DNA from: Candidatus Lutibacillus vidarii
Lineage (GTDB): Bacteria > Actinomycetota > Actinomycetes > Actinomycetales > Dermatophilaceae
Assembly: GCA_016717165.1 (NCBI GenBank)
Contig: JADKGA010000002.1
Location: forward strand, 1,302,001 to 1,366,000
Direction of reading: 5' to 3'
DNA length: 64,000 nucleotides
The translations under genes and the position numbers were made by a program. The notes below the pieces were generated by a model. The model did not search any database. It worked only from the letters and a program-made list of their open reading frames with translations, and was not told the origin of the DNA. Positions 27,896-36,919 of the stretch are shown piece after piece (positions within the stretch are counted from its first letter, which is position 1; each line of letters starts with the position of its first letter).

Positions 27896-28872
27896 GCGAG
27901 CTGCTGGCGCGGGTCGCGCGCGGTGTGGACACCGCCCTCGACCGTTCCGTGCTGCTCGGGTACTCCCGCATCGGGTATGCCGTCCGCCGGGCGCTCCCGA
28001 CCTGGCCTGCGGACCTACCGGCTGGGGCTCTGAGCGGCACCGAGATCGCGGTGACCGGGGCGACCTCCGGCCTCGGCGCCGCGACAGCGACCCAGCTCGT
28101 CGCGCTCGGGGCGCATGTCCACCTCGTCGTGCGCAATGTCGACAAGGGCGCCGAGGTGGCCGCGTCGCTGGCGGCCGCTGCCGGGTCAGAGACAGCCACC
28201 GTGTGGGAGTGCGACCTCGCCGACCTGGCCAGCGTCCGGGACTTCGCCGACCGGTTCGTGGCCTCGGGTCAGCCTATGCACGGGCTGGTCCACAACGCCG
28301 GGGCCCTGCCGGCGACGCGGTCCGAGTCGGCCCAGGGGCACGAGCTGACGATGGCGCTGCACCTGCTCGGACCGCTCGCCATGACCGACGCGCTGGCCGG
28401 TCCGCTCGGCGCCTCCCGGGCGCGGGTCGTTCTGGTCACCTCGGGTGGGATGTACGCCCAGCGGCTCAGGGCCGACGACCCGGAGTACCTCGACGGGCCG
28501 TACAGCGGTGCCACGGCATACGCGCGGAGCAAGCGAGCCCAGGTCGAGCTGCTCCCCCGGCTGCACGCTCGCTGGGCCCCCCTCGGTATGTCGGTCTACG
28601 CCACGCATCCGGGGTGGGCCGCGACGCCTGGGGTGACCGAGAGCATCCCGGCCTTCGCCTCGGTGACCCGGCCGATCCTGCGCGACGCCGACGCGGGTGC
28701 GGAGACGACGACCTGGTTGCTCGGCGCCTCGCCACGACCGCCCGGTGGTGGACTGTGGCACGACCGGCGGGAGCGGCCGACGACCTACCTCCCGTCGACC
28801 CGGACGACCGAGCGGGAGCGCGAGGTCATGTGGCGGTGGGCCCTGAGCGCCGCTGGCCTGCCGACACCCTGA
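27892..28872 (+). CDS. Short-chain dehydrogenase/reductase family oxidoreductase
   Basis: 326 residues of the classical-like SDR family. The cofactor motif TGATSGLG is at 55-62 (preceded by a 50-residue N-terminal extension with possible membrane contact), HNAGALP is the NAG strand, TSGGMYAQ supplies the catalytic Ser region, and YARSK supplies Tyr and Lys. The RN after VVR favours NADP. It is last in the FAD oxidoreductase-DUF1365-SDR operon, overlapping the DUF1365 stop by ATGA, so a lipid or hydroxy/keto substrate made by the upstream enzymes is likely. Exact substrate unknown. Confidence 0.85.
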   Translation: MSELLARVARGVDTALDRSVLLGYSRIGYAVRRALPTWPADLPAGALSGTEIAVTGATSGLGAATATQLVALGAHVHLVVRNVDKGAEVAASLAAAAGSETATVWECDLADLASVRDFADRFVASGQPMHGLVHNAGALPATRSESAQGHELTMALHLLGPLAMTDALAGPLGASRARVVLVTSGGMYAQRLRADDPEYLDGPYSGATAYARSKRAQVELLPRLHARWAPLGMSVYATHPGWAATPGVTESIPAFASVTRPILRDADAGAETTTWLLGASPRPPGGGLWHDRRERPTTYLPSTRTTEREREVMWRWALSAAGLPTP

Positions 28873-28895
28873 GGGGTTCTGGGCGCCAGGGGTGG

Positions 28896-29120
28896 TAGCG
28901 CTCCCCCGCGCACCCGTGCGCGCGCCGCTCATGGACTCGCACGTCGCTGATGGCACCTTGCTCGATGCCAAGAGCATTCAGCGAGTCCAGGAGCGCCAGC
29001 TCCAGCGGCGCCCCCACGTCGTTAGCGCTCCCCGCGCACCCGTGCGCGCCACTCATGGACTCGCACGCCGCTGATGGCACCGTGCTCGATGCCATAAGCG
29101 CTCTCGGAGTCCACAAGCTC
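28896..29120. repeat. Two direct copies of an intergenic repeat next to tRNA-Pro
   Basis: A block beginning TAGCGCTCCCC at 28896 recurs at 29023 with few changes for about 90 bases; shared landmarks are CGCGCACCCGTGCGCG (a hairpin-forming palindrome), CTCATGGACTCGCACG, CTGATGGCACC and TGCTCGATGCCA. The copies are 127 bases apart and lie in the 380-base gap between the SDR gene and tRNA-Pro. I find no plausible gene here; reading frames across it are incidental. It resembles a repetitive extragenic element, or a tandem duplication. Confidence 0.8.
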
Positions 29121-29253
29121 GGGACACCCGGGCGCGATGATGGCCGAGCGTGATGAGAGAACGACAACGCGAGATGACGCGGGTCCCGGAGGCAAGAGGT
29201 GCCCGCGGGAGCCGCCGAGGCCTCGAACCGCCTCTGACCTGCATGTTCATCGG

Positions 29254-29327
<74 letters not shown>

Positions 29328-29460
29328 TTGCTCCTCGCGGAGCCATCAAACCTTAGCGCACGGCCACCAGCGGCACCGAATCCCCGATGCGCCGACAGCG
29401 AACCGGGCACCGACGGCCGGCACGACCATGCCGCTCACCCGGCGACACCGTGCCAGCGGC

Positions 29461-30921
29461 TCAGCGACGCCGTTTCTCGCGGACCCGCACCGACACCTCG
29501 ATCGGCGAGCCCTCGAAGCCGAACTGCTCGCGCAGCCGTCGCTCGAGGAAGCGCCGGTACCCGTGCTCGAGGAAGCCGGAGGCGAAGACGACGAAGCGCG
29601 GCGGGCGCGTGGCTGCCTGGGTGGCGAAGAGGATCCGGGGCTGCTTCCCGCCGCGGACGGGGTGCGGGTGCGCGGCGACGACCTCGCCGAAGAAGGCGTT
29701 GAGCCTGGCGGTCGGGATCCGGGCGTCCCACGAGTCCAGAGCCGTCTCCAGCGCCGGGACGAGCCGGTCGAGATGCCGTCCGGTCTTCGCCGAGATATTG
29801 ACCCTCGGGGCCCAGGCCACCTGGCCGAGGTCCTTCTCGATCTCCCGGTCGAGGTAGTACCGGCGGTCCTCGTCGAGCAGGTCCCACTTGTTCATCGCCA
29901 GGACCAACGCCCGACCGGCGTCGACGACCTGACCGATGACTCGGACGTCCTGCTCCGACAAGGGCTCGGAGACATCAAGGAGCACCACCGCGACCTCGGC
30001 CTTCTCGATCGCCGCCTGGGTGCGCAGCGAGGCGTAGAAGTCCGCGCCCCGGGTCTGGTGGACGCGCCGTCGGATGCCCGCGGTGTCGACGAAGCGCCAC
30101 TGTTTGCCGCCCAGCTCTACCAGCTCGTCCACCGGGTCACGGGTGGTCCCGGCGACATCGTCGACGACGACCCGCTCCTCCCCCAGCACCCGGTTGAGCA
30201 GCGAGGACTTACCGACATTCGGGCGCCCAACCAGCGCCACGCGGCGCGGCCCGCCGACTCCCGCGGCGGCGGCCACACTGGACTGCGCCGGCAGCACGTC
30301 GAGGACGGCGTCGAGGACGTCGCCGCTGCCGCGGCCGTGCAGGGCCGAGACCGGCCACGGTTGACCTAGCCCGAGGTTCCACAGGGCCGTCGCGTCGGCC
30401 TCGGCCCGCTGGTCGTCGACCTTGTTGGCGACGAGGACGACGGGCCGCCCCGAGCGGCGGAGCAGCCGGACGACCTGCTCGTCGGTGTCGGTCGCCCCGA
30501 CGGTCGCGTCGACGACGAACATGACGACGTCGGCGAGCTCGATGGCGACCTCGGCCTGCTCCGCGACGCGCTGGTGGATGCCGGTGACGTCGATCTCCCA
30601 CCCGCCGGTGTCGACGAGGGTGAACTGCCGCCCGGACCACTCGGCGTCATACGCCACGCGGTCGCGGGTGACGCCCGGGACGTCCTCGACGACGGCCTCG
30701 CGCCGCCCGAGGATGCGGTTGACCAGCGTGGACTTGCCGACATTGGGCCGCCCGACGACGGCGACCACCGGCCGGACCACCTCGGTTGCGCCCGCCCCGT
30801 CGCCATCGAGGTCGCCCTCGAGGAGCGCACGGTCCGCCTCGTCGAGCTCGAAGTCCTCCAGCCCGGCGCGCAGGGCGCCGGTCAGCTGGAGGTCCTGGTC
30901 CGGGGCGGGAATGTCACTCAC
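29461..30921 (-). CDS. der: Ribosome biogenesis GTPase Der (EngA)
   Basis: 486 residues with two GTPase domains in tandem and a C-terminal KH-like domain, the unique layout of Der, which helps assemble the 50S subunit. G1 boxes are GRPNVGKST (57-65) and a second GRPNVGKSS near 230; G3 boxes are DTGGWE and DTAGIRR; G4 boxes are NKVD and NKWD. The N terminus is extended by about 50 acidic residues ([17 protein letters not shown]) before the first domain, common in actinobacteria. It closes the cmk-plsC-der string. Confidence 0.95.
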   Translation of the reverse strand: MSDIPAPDQDLQLTGALRAGLEDFELDEADRALLEGDLDGDGAGATEVVRPVVAVVGRPNVGKSTLVNRILGRREAVVEDVPGVTRDRVAYDAEWSGRQFTLVDTGGWEIDVTGIHQRVAEQAEVAIELADVVMFVVDATVGATDTDEQVVRLLRRSGRPVVLVANKVDDQRAEADATALWNLGLGQPWPVSALHGRGSGDVLDAVLDVLPAQSSVAAAAGVGGPRRVALVGRPNVGKSSLLNRVLGEERVVVDDVAGTTRDPVDELVELGGKQWRFVDTAGIRRRVHQTRGADFYASLRTQAAIEKAEVAVVLLDVSEPLSEQDVRVIGQVVDAGRALVLAMNKWDLLDEDRRYYLDREIEKDLGQVAWAPRVNISAKTGRHLDRLVPALETALDSWDARIPTARLNAFFGEVVAAHPHPVRGGKQPRILFATQAATRPPRFVVFASGFLEHGYRRFLERRLREQFGFEGSPIEVSVRVREKRRR

Positions 30922-30954
30922 CAGGACATTCTCCCGTATGCCGGGCCCACTCCC

Positions 30955-31656
30955 CTACCGGCCGGCGTCCGGGGCGGGTGGCAGCTCGTCGTCCGGCAGC
31001 GGTATGCCGGTCCGCGCCACCGACGCCAAGACGTGGTCGTGCAGGGCCACCCGGAGCTGTTCGGTCACCTGCCGCCGCCGGTCCCGTCCGGGCAGGCCGG
31101 GATCGGGTTCAAGCACGACGGGCGCCCCGAACACGGCCACCAGTCGGCCCCGGACCCGGGGGATGGCGGACCGACCGTCCCCCGTGGTGCGGGTCCCGAG
31201 GCACGCGACGGGGACCACCGGGCAGCCGATCTGCAACGCGAGCCAGGCCGCGCCACCGTGGATCGCCCTGACATCACCCCGCCCTCGGGTGCCCTCGGGG
31301 AACATCCCCACGGCACCGCCGCCCCGCAGCACCGCCAGCGCCGAGCCGAGCGCGGCCCTATCGGCGACGCTGCGGTCGAGGGGGATCTGCCCGACCCCCT
31401 CCATCAGCGCCCCCATCGGGCCCGAGAAGGTCTGCTTCTTGATGATGAAGTGCGCCCGACGGGGCACCATCGAGAAGACGAAGGGCCCGTCGAGGAAGCC
31501 GAGGTGGTTCGCCACGACGAGGACCGGGCCGGACCGCGGCACGAGATGGGCGTCGACCCGCTGCCCCCGCCAGGCCGTCCGGAAGAGCACCGCACCGACT
31601 CCGTGCCCGACCCGAGCCCGCCACGCCGGGGGCGGTGGGACCGACGCCAGGCTCAC
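30955..31656 (-). CDS. 1-acyl-sn-glycerol-3-phosphate acyltransferase family protein
   Basis: 233 residues with the PlsC-type motifs: NHLGFLD (catalytic His and Asp), FSGPMGALMEGVGQIPLDR and GMFPEGTRGRG (phosphate-binding). It should add a second acyl chain to lysophosphatidate or a similar acceptor at the inner membrane face. GTG 31656 is chosen because it overlaps the cmk stop (GTGA, 31653-31656), as commonly found in the actinobacterial cmk-plsC-der operon. Confidence 0.88.
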   Translation of the reverse strand: MSLASVPPPPAWRARVGHGVGAVLFRTAWRGQRVDAHLVPRSGPVLVVANHLGFLDGPFVFSMVPRRAHFIIKKQTFSGPMGALMEGVGQIPLDRSVADRAALGSALAVLRGGGAVGMFPEGTRGRGDVRAIHGGAAWLALQIGCPVVPVACLGTRTTGDGRSAIPRVRGRLVAVFGAPVVLEPDPGLPGRDRRRQVTEQLRVALHDHVLASVARTGIPLPDDELPPAPDAGR

Positions 31657-32360
31657 CACGGCCGGTTCGACGTGCTCGCCGCGACCACCGCCAGCACCGC
31701 GGCCACCGAGTCCTCGAAGCCCAGGTCGGAGGTGTCGACCAGGGTGACGCCCTCGGCGGGGGCGGTGAAGTCGACGACGGTCGAGTCGGCGGCGTCCCGG
31801 CCGACGACGAGGTCGTGGGTGGCCTGGATCGCGGCGGCCGTGGCCTCGCCGTGGTCGTCGCGGGCCCGTCGGGCCAGCCGGGCCGCTGGGCTCGCCGTCA
31901 GGAGGACCCGGACGTCCGCATCGGGTGCGACGACGGTGGTGATATCGCGGCCCTCGGCGACGACCCCACCGTGGGTCCGTCGGCATCCGGCGATGATCTC
32001 CCGCTGGCGGTGCCGGAGCACCTCACGCACGTCGAGGTTGGTCGCCACGGCGGAGACGGCGGCCGCGATCCGAGGTTCTCGGATCGCCATACCGATATCC
32101 TGTCCAGCGACTTCGACGGTCGGCGCGGCCGGGTCCAGGCCGATCTGCAGGGGCATACTCTCGGCAGCGGAGGCCACGGCAGAGCGGTCGCCGAGGTCGA
32201 TCCCCTGGTCCAGGCACCACCAGGTCACCGCCCGGTACATCGCGCCGGTGTCGAGATAGGCCAGGCCCAGCTCGCGGGCCACCGCCTTGGACACGCTGGA
32301 CTTGCCGGACCCGCTGGGCCCGTCGATGGCCACGACGACCGGCGCTGGGGTGCTCGACAC
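31653..32360 (-). CDS. cmk: Cytidylate kinase
   Basis: 235 residues. The P-loop is VVAIDGPSGSGKSSVSKA near residues 9-25, followed by LAYLDTGAMYRAVTWW (the CMP-binding part) and EGRDITTVVAPDADVRVLLTA, where Arg and Asp residues contact the nucleotide. The enzyme phosphorylates CMP and dCMP with ATP in pyrimidine salvage and supply. GTG 32360 is chosen because the conserved core begins eight residues later. The 60-base gap before it (to the tyrA stop) is the only break in this part of the operon. Confidence 0.93.
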   Translation of the reverse strand: MSSTPAPVVVAIDGPSGSGKSSVSKAVARELGLAYLDTGAMYRAVTWWCLDQGIDLGDRSAVASAAESMPLQIGLDPAAPTVEVAGQDIGMAIREPRIAAAVSAVATNLDVREVLRHRQREIIAGCRRTHGGVVAEGRDITTVVAPDADVRVLLTASPAARLARRARDDHGEATAAAIQATHDLVVGRDAADSTVVDFTAPAEGVTLVDTSDLGFEDSVAAVLAVVAASTSNRPW

Positions 32361-32420
32361 GCAGCACACTGTACTGAGCCGGTCGACGCGCAGGGGGCCC
32401 ACCACAGAGACGGCGGCGGG

Positions 32421-33518
32421 TCAGCCGTGCAGGCGCCAGCCGCGCCGGACCAGCTCGGCCGCAAGAGACTCCGCCGCAGAGGGCACGACGGCGACCTCAG
32501 CGATCCCGAAGGGCTGGCCCAGCCCGTGGTCGAGGCGGAGGTCCTCGAGGTTGACCCCGATGTCCCCGACGTCGACCAGAAGGCGGGCGAGGTTGCCCGG
32601 CGTGTCCGGGACGACCACCGAGACGATCCCGTATGCCGTGGGGACGGCGCCGTGCTTGCCGGGGATGAGGGCGTGGCCGGCGTTGCCATTGCTGATCGTC
32701 CGGGCCAGGACCTCAAGGGCTCCCTCCGAGCCGCCCGCCGCCACCTGGTCCAAGGCCTCGACCACCCGCGACAGGTCGCCCTGGAGCCGGACGAGGACAT
32801 CGCGGACCGAGGCCGCGTTCCCGGCGAGGATCTGGGTCCACAGCCCCGGCTCGCTCGCGGCGATCCGAGTGACATCGCGCAGCCCCTGGCCGGCGATCTC
32901 GACCGCCTCCTGCGACATACCGCGCAGCTGGGCCGCGACCAAGGAGGCCGCGAGCTGGGGCAGGTGCGAGACCGCGGCGACGGCGTCGTCGTGGGCCTGC
33001 GGGGACATCTGGGTCACCAGGGCCGCGCCGGCGTCGGTCGCCAGCCGGGCCACCAGCGTGACGGCGGCAGGGTCGGCGCCGTCGTGCGGGACGACGACCC
33101 AGGCGCGACCGTCGAAGAGGTCCGAGCGCGCCGCGACCGCTCCGGAGCGTTCCCGGCCGGCCATCGGGTGCGAGCCGACATACCGCGACAGGTCCGAACC
33201 GCTGGCGCGGACGGTCTGCAGGACGGCGGACTTGACCGAGGCGACATCGGTGACGACGGCGTGGGGCCAGCGGGACAGGCTCTCGGCCACCACCGCACCG
33301 GCGACATCCGGCGGAGCGGCGACGACGACGACCTCCGGCTCGGCGCCGGGCGCGTCGTCGGCCGCAGTGGCCAGCCGACCCGCACCGAGGTCACGTGCGA
33401 GGCCCATCGCCGTCGGTGAGGGGTCCCACAGGGTGACGTCGTACCCCTGACGGCTCAGGGCGAGACCGACACTGGTGCCGATCAGCCCGGTGCCGAGGAT
33501 GCGGACGCGCGTGCTCAC
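32421..33518 (-). CDS. tyrA: Prephenate dehydrogenase
   Basis: 365 residues. An N-terminal NAD(P) domain (RILGTGLIGTSVGLALS, residues 6-22) and the helical dehydrogenase domain with SHPMAGRERSG, DDAVAAVSHLPQLAA and a catalytic His in that segment, then a C-terminal ACT domain (about 290-365; PDTPGNLARLLVDVGDIGVN) that should bind an aromatic amino acid for feedback control. It converts prephenate to hydroxyphenylpyruvate for tyrosine. GTG 33518 is chosen directly before the Rossmann strand. Confidence 0.92.
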   Translation of the reverse strand: MSTRVRILGTGLIGTSVGLALSRQGYDVTLWDPSPTAMGLARDLGAGRLATAADDAPGAEPEVVVVAAPPDVAGAVVAESLSRWPHAVVTDVASVKSAVLQTVRASGSDLSRYVGSHPMAGRERSGAVAARSDLFDGRAWVVVPHDGADPAAVTLVARLATDAGAALVTQMSPQAHDDAVAAVSHLPQLAASLVAAQLRGMSQEAVEIAGQGLRDVTRIAASEPGLWTQILAGNAASVRDVLVRLQGDLSRVVEALDQVAAGGSEGALEVLARTISNGNAGHALIPGKHGAVPTAYGIVSVVVPDTPGNLARLLVDVGDIGVNLEDLRLDHGLGQPFGIAEVAVVPSAAESLAAELVRRGWRLHG

Positions 33519-33561
33519 GGCCGCCAGAGTAGCCCGCTGGGCCGCCTGCCGGAGCCGGTGC

Positions 33562-34410
33562 TCACAGCCCGACGGCGGAGAAGAGCGCGCCGACCTCGTC
33601 CCGCGACAGCGCCCGGTACCGGCCTGACCGCAGCTCACCGAGGTTGACCGGCCCCACGTCGGTGCGAACCAGGGCCTCGACCGGGTGTCCGACGGCGTCG
33701 AGGAGCCGACGGACCACGCGCTTGCGACCCTCGTGGAGGACGACCTCGACCAGGGCCCGCCCGGGGGCCGAGTCGACGATCCGGAAGGAGTCCACGGCGA
33801 CCGGGCCGTCCTCGAGCTCGACGCCCTCGCGCAGCTGCTTGCCCAGGCCCCGCGGGATTGGACCGCGAACCTGGGCGAGATAGGTCTTGGTCACGCCGTA
33901 GGACGGATGCTGTAGCCGGTGCGCCAGCTCGCCGTCATTGGTGATGAGGAGCAGCCCTTCGGTCTCGGCGTCGAGGCGTCCGACGTGGAACAGCCGCCCC
34001 GGGATCCGGTCGACATAGTCCGCGACCGAGGGGCGGCCGCGGTCGTCGTTCATCGTCGAGACGACGCCCTTGGGCTTGTTGAACGCGAGGTACACCCGGG
34101 ACTCGTCGAGCTGGACGCGGACACCGTCGACGTGGACGACCTGGCGGGCCGGGTCGATCCGGGTGCCGAGCTCGGTGACGACCTGGCCGTCGACCTGGAC
34201 CCGGCCGGCGGCGATGAGGCCCTCGCAGGTGCGCCGCGAACCCACCCCGGCAGCGGCGAGCAGCTTCTGCAGCCGGGTCCCGCTCGGCTCATGGACATCC
34301 CGGGCGGGCGCCACGGGCGTTGCGGGTGTCGCCGACCTGGTGGACTTGGCTGACTTCGCGGCTCGCGCGGGACGTTTCGGTGTGCTGGGCCGCCGCCCGC
34401 TGGTCGTCAT
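33562..34410 (-). CDS. rluB: 23S rRNA pseudouridine synthase RluB-like
   Basis: 282 residues. A basic, Lys/Ala-rich N-terminal tail (KRPARAAKSAKSTRS) precedes an S4 RNA-binding domain (RLQKLLAAAGVGSRRTCEGLI) and the RsuA/RluB catalytic domain with LFHVGRLDAETEGLLLITNDG, which holds the catalytic Asp (GRLDAET). It isomerises a uridine in large-subunit rRNA. ATG 34410 overlaps the scpB stop (ATGA, 34407-34410). The scpA-scpB-rluB order is conserved in Gram-positive bacteria. Confidence 0.92.
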   Translation of the reverse strand: MTTSGRRPSTPKRPARAAKSAKSTRSATPATPVAPARDVHEPSGTRLQKLLAAAGVGSRRTCEGLIAAGRVQVDGQVVTELGTRIDPARQVVHVDGVRVQLDESRVYLAFNKPKGVVSTMNDDRGRPSVADYVDRIPGRLFHVGRLDAETEGLLLITNDGELAHRLQHPSYGVTKTYLAQVRGPIPRGLGKQLREGVELEDGPVAVDSFRIVDSAPGRALVEVVLHEGRKRVVRRLLDAVGHPVEALVRTDVGPVNLGELRSGRYRALSRDEVGALFSAVGL

Positions 34411-35009
34411 CCTCGGCCCTCCTCGGCGAGCTGGTCGAGCAGGTCGGCGTCGGGCAGGTGGTGCGCGATCGGCGGCAGCTCGTCCAGCGAGCGTAGCCCC
34501 AGCCGCTCGAGGAAGTAGCCGGTCGTCCCATAGAGGATCGCTCCCCCCTCGCCGCGGTCGTCGAGCTCCTCGACCAGCCCGCGGGTGACCAGGGTGCGCA
34601 GCACACTCTCGACGTTGACCCCACGGACCGACCCGATCCGGGCCCGCGAGACCGGCTGGAGGTAGGCGACGACGGCCAGGGTCTCCAGTGCCGCCTGGGT
34701 CAGTCGCGCCTGTGCCCCGTCGATGACGAAGCGCTCGACGATCGACCCGTACTCGGTGCGGCTGTAGAACCGCCAGCCGCCGGCCACCTCGCGCAGGGTG
34801 AACCCGCGGTGCTGGGCGGCATACTCGGCCTCGAGCTCGTGAAGGTGCGCCTCGACGGTGCCGACGGTGACCTCCAAGGCGGTGGCCAGCGCAACCGTCG
34901 GGACGGGCTCCTCGACGACCATGAGCACGGCCTCCAGGGCCGAGCGCACCCCTCCCGGGAAGGCGTCGATGTCGAGGGCGGTCGCCCCCAGCTGGTCGTG
35001 CTCGGTCAC
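34407..35009 (-). CDS. scpB: Segregation and condensation protein B
   Basis: 200 residues, two winged-helix domains: SALEAVLMVVEEPVPTVALA at the N terminus and the second domain with LTQAALETLAVVAYLQPVSRARIGSVRGV, the strongest family signature, then GLVEELDDRGEGGAILYGTT. ScpB dimers bind the kleisin ScpA and together with SMC organise the chromosome. It overlaps scpA (35006-35009) and rluB, so all three are translationally coupled. Confidence 0.93.
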   Translation of the reverse strand: MTEHDQLGATALDIDAFPGGVRSALEAVLMVVEEPVPTVALATALEVTVGTVEAHLHELEAEYAAQHRGFTLREVAGGWRFYSRTEYGSIVERFVIDGAQARLTQAALETLAVVAYLQPVSRARIGSVRGVNVESVLRTLVTRGLVEELDDRGEGGAILYGTTGYFLERLGLRSLDELPPIAHHLPDADLLDQLAEEGRG

Positions 35010-35941
35010 GGCGTGTCCTCCTCGGTCGCGGGTGCTCCCCGCCCGGTCGCGCGGTCCCGCGCGTGGTCTGCCCGGTCACCGTCATCCGGTATGTCGAACT
35101 CGTCGCTGACCTCGACCGACTCGATGTCCTCACCGGTCCAGCGGACGGTCAGCTCCCCGAGCGCCTCGGCCTGCTCGACGGTGACGACCCGTTCGCGGTA
35201 GAGCTCGAGAACGGCGAGGAAGCGAGCGACGACCACCAGGGTCGACTCGGCGTCGGCGACGAGGGAGCGGAACGACAGCACGCCGTCCCGCCGGAGCCGC
35301 GCCACGAGGATGCCGGCCTGGTCCCGGACGCTGACCAGCTGCTGGTGCAGGTGGTCGACCCGGACGCTCGGCGGCTCCTTCGGCTCTAGGGCGCGGGCGG
35401 CGATGAGGGCGAGCTGGTCCGGGGTCACCGTCATGATGAGGTCGGGCAGCAGAGCGGCGAAGCGGGGCTCGAGCCCGCCGCGCCGGGGCAGCGAGTGCGC
35501 GGCCGCCGCCATCGAGTCGGCGAGCTCGCGGGCGACCTCCTTGAAGGCGCGGTACTGGAGCAGCCGGGCGAAGAGCAGGTCCCGGGCCTCGATGAGGGCG
35601 AGGTCCTCGTCGTCCTCGGGACCGCTGCCGGGCAGCAGCCGGGCCGCCTTGAGCTCGAGCAGGGTCGCCGCGACGAGGAGGAACTCGGAGGCCTGGCCGA
35701 GGTCCCACTCCTCGTCCTCGGCGCGCATCGCCTTGATATGGGCGATGAACTCGTCGGTGACCTGGGCCAGGGCGATGACGGTGATATCGAGCTTGTGCTT
35801 CGCGATGAGGCCGAGGAGGAGGTCGAAGGGGCCCTCGAAGACGTCGAGGTGGACCTCGAAGGGGGCCGAGCCGCTGCGCCGGGTGAGTACCCCGCCCGGG
35901 ACCTCGGTGACGACCGTCCCGCCGCGCTCCCCCGGGCTCAC
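35006..35941 (-). CDS. scpA: Segregation and condensation protein A (kleisin)
   Basis: 311 residues. The SMC-head-binding N-terminal domain is FEVHLDVFEGPFDLLLGLIAKHKLDITVIAL; the middle holds EFLLVAATLLELKAARLLPG and the C-terminal winged helix ends with LAVLELYRERVVTVEQ. The protein bridges SMC heads in condensin. GTG 35941 starts one base after the parA stop. The C-terminal tail is acidic and longer than in Bacillus. First of the scpA-scpB-rluB set and directly after parA and xerD, an order repeated in most actinobacteria. Confidence 0.92.
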   Translation of the reverse strand: MSPGERGGTVVTEVPGGVLTRRSGSAPFEVHLDVFEGPFDLLLGLIAKHKLDITVIALAQVTDEFIAHIKAMRAEDEEWDLGQASEFLLVAATLLELKAARLLPGSGPEDDEDLALIEARDLLFARLLQYRAFKEVARELADSMAAAAHSLPRRGGLEPRFAALLPDLIMTVTPDQLALIAARALEPKEPPSVRVDHLHQQLVSVRDQAGILVARLRRDGVLSFRSLVADAESTLVVVARFLAVLELYRERVVTVEQAEALGELTVRWTGEDIESVEVSDEFDIPDDGDRADHARDRATGRGAPATEEDTP

Positions 35942-35942
35942 G

Positions 35943-36869
35943 TCAGGCCGCGAGGCCGCGGGCGATGAGCTCACGGGCGAGCTGCCGGTAGGCCTGGGCG
36001 CCGGAGTGCGTGGCGGCATACGAGGTGATCGGCTCGGCGGCCAGGGTCGCGTCGGGGAACTTCACGGTCCGGCTGATCACGGTGTGGAAGACCTGCTCAC
36101 CGAAGTGGTCGACGACCGAGCGGACCACCTCACGGCTGTGCAGGGTGCGCCCGTCGTACATCGTCGCGAGGATGCCGTCGACCTGGAGCCTGGGGTTGAG
36201 CCGGTCGGTGATCTTCTCGATCGTCTCGACGAGCAGGGCGACGCCGCGCATGGCGAAGAACTCGCACTCCAGCGGGATGATCACCCCGTGCGCTGCGGTC
36301 AGTGCGTTGACGGTGAGCAGCCCGAGCGAGGGCTGGCAGTCGATGAGGATGACGTCGTAGTCATCGGCCACCGGACGCAGCACCCGGGAGAGGATCTGCT
36401 CGCGAGCCACCTCGCCGACGAGCTGGACCTCTGCGGCGGAGAGGTCGATATTGGCTGGCACGACGTCGAGCCCAGGCACCCTGGTGGGCTCGATGACGTC
36501 ACGGATGTCGTGCCCGCGGCCGATGAGGAGGTTGTAGATCGTCACGTCGAGGTTGTGCGTCGGGATGCCCAGACCGACCGAGAGCGCGCCCTGCGGGTCG
36601 AAGTCGACAAGGAGGACCTTGCGTCCGACCTCGGCCAGCGCGGCCCCGAGGTTGATCGTCGTCGTCGTCTTGCCGACGCCGCCCTTCTGGTTGCACATCG
36701 CGATGATCCGGGCCGGGCCGTGCGAGCGCAGCGCAACGGGCTCGGGGAACTCGGGCAGGGGTCGACCGGTGGGGCCGAGGCCGCCGGGACCGACCTCGTC
36801 GATCCCCGGGAGGCGCGCGGCGGCGGAGTCGGCAGCGCGCTCGGCGTGCTTCGAGTGGCCCTTGCTCAC
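35943..36869 (-). CDS. ParA family ATPase
   Basis: 308 residues. After about 50 basic residues comes the deviant Walker A box KGGVGKTTT (62-70), then LLVDFDPQGALSVGLG, VILIDCQPSLGLLTVNAL and FAMRGVALLVETI, the standard Soj/ParA order. This is the ParA-like protein linked to scpAB and xerD, not the oriC-proximal parAB pair: no parB or parS is seen here. It likely helps position chromosomes or other cargo. Only one base separates its stop from scpA. Confidence 0.9.
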   Translation of the reverse strand: MSKGHSKHAERAADSAAARLPGIDEVGPGGLGPTGRPLPEFPEPVALRSHGPARIIAMCNQKGGVGKTTTTINLGAALAEVGRKVLLVDFDPQGALSVGLGIPTHNLDVTIYNLLIGRGHDIRDVIEPTRVPGLDVVPANIDLSAAEVQLVGEVAREQILSRVLRPVADDYDVILIDCQPSLGLLTVNALTAAHGVIIPLECEFFAMRGVALLVETIEKITDRLNPRLQVDGILATMYDGRTLHSREVVRSVVDHFGEQVFHTVISRTVKFPDATLAAEPITSYAATHSGAQAYRQLARELIARGLAA

Positions 36870-36919
36870 CGGCTGGTCCGCTCCCTGCTCCCGTGCCTAC
36901 CGTGGTCGGCACGACCTTA

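Noticed and set aside
35943..36869. Origin-proximal parAB locus
   Set aside because: No parB, no parS-like site and no dnaA/gyrB neighbours; it is the ScpAB-linked ParA.
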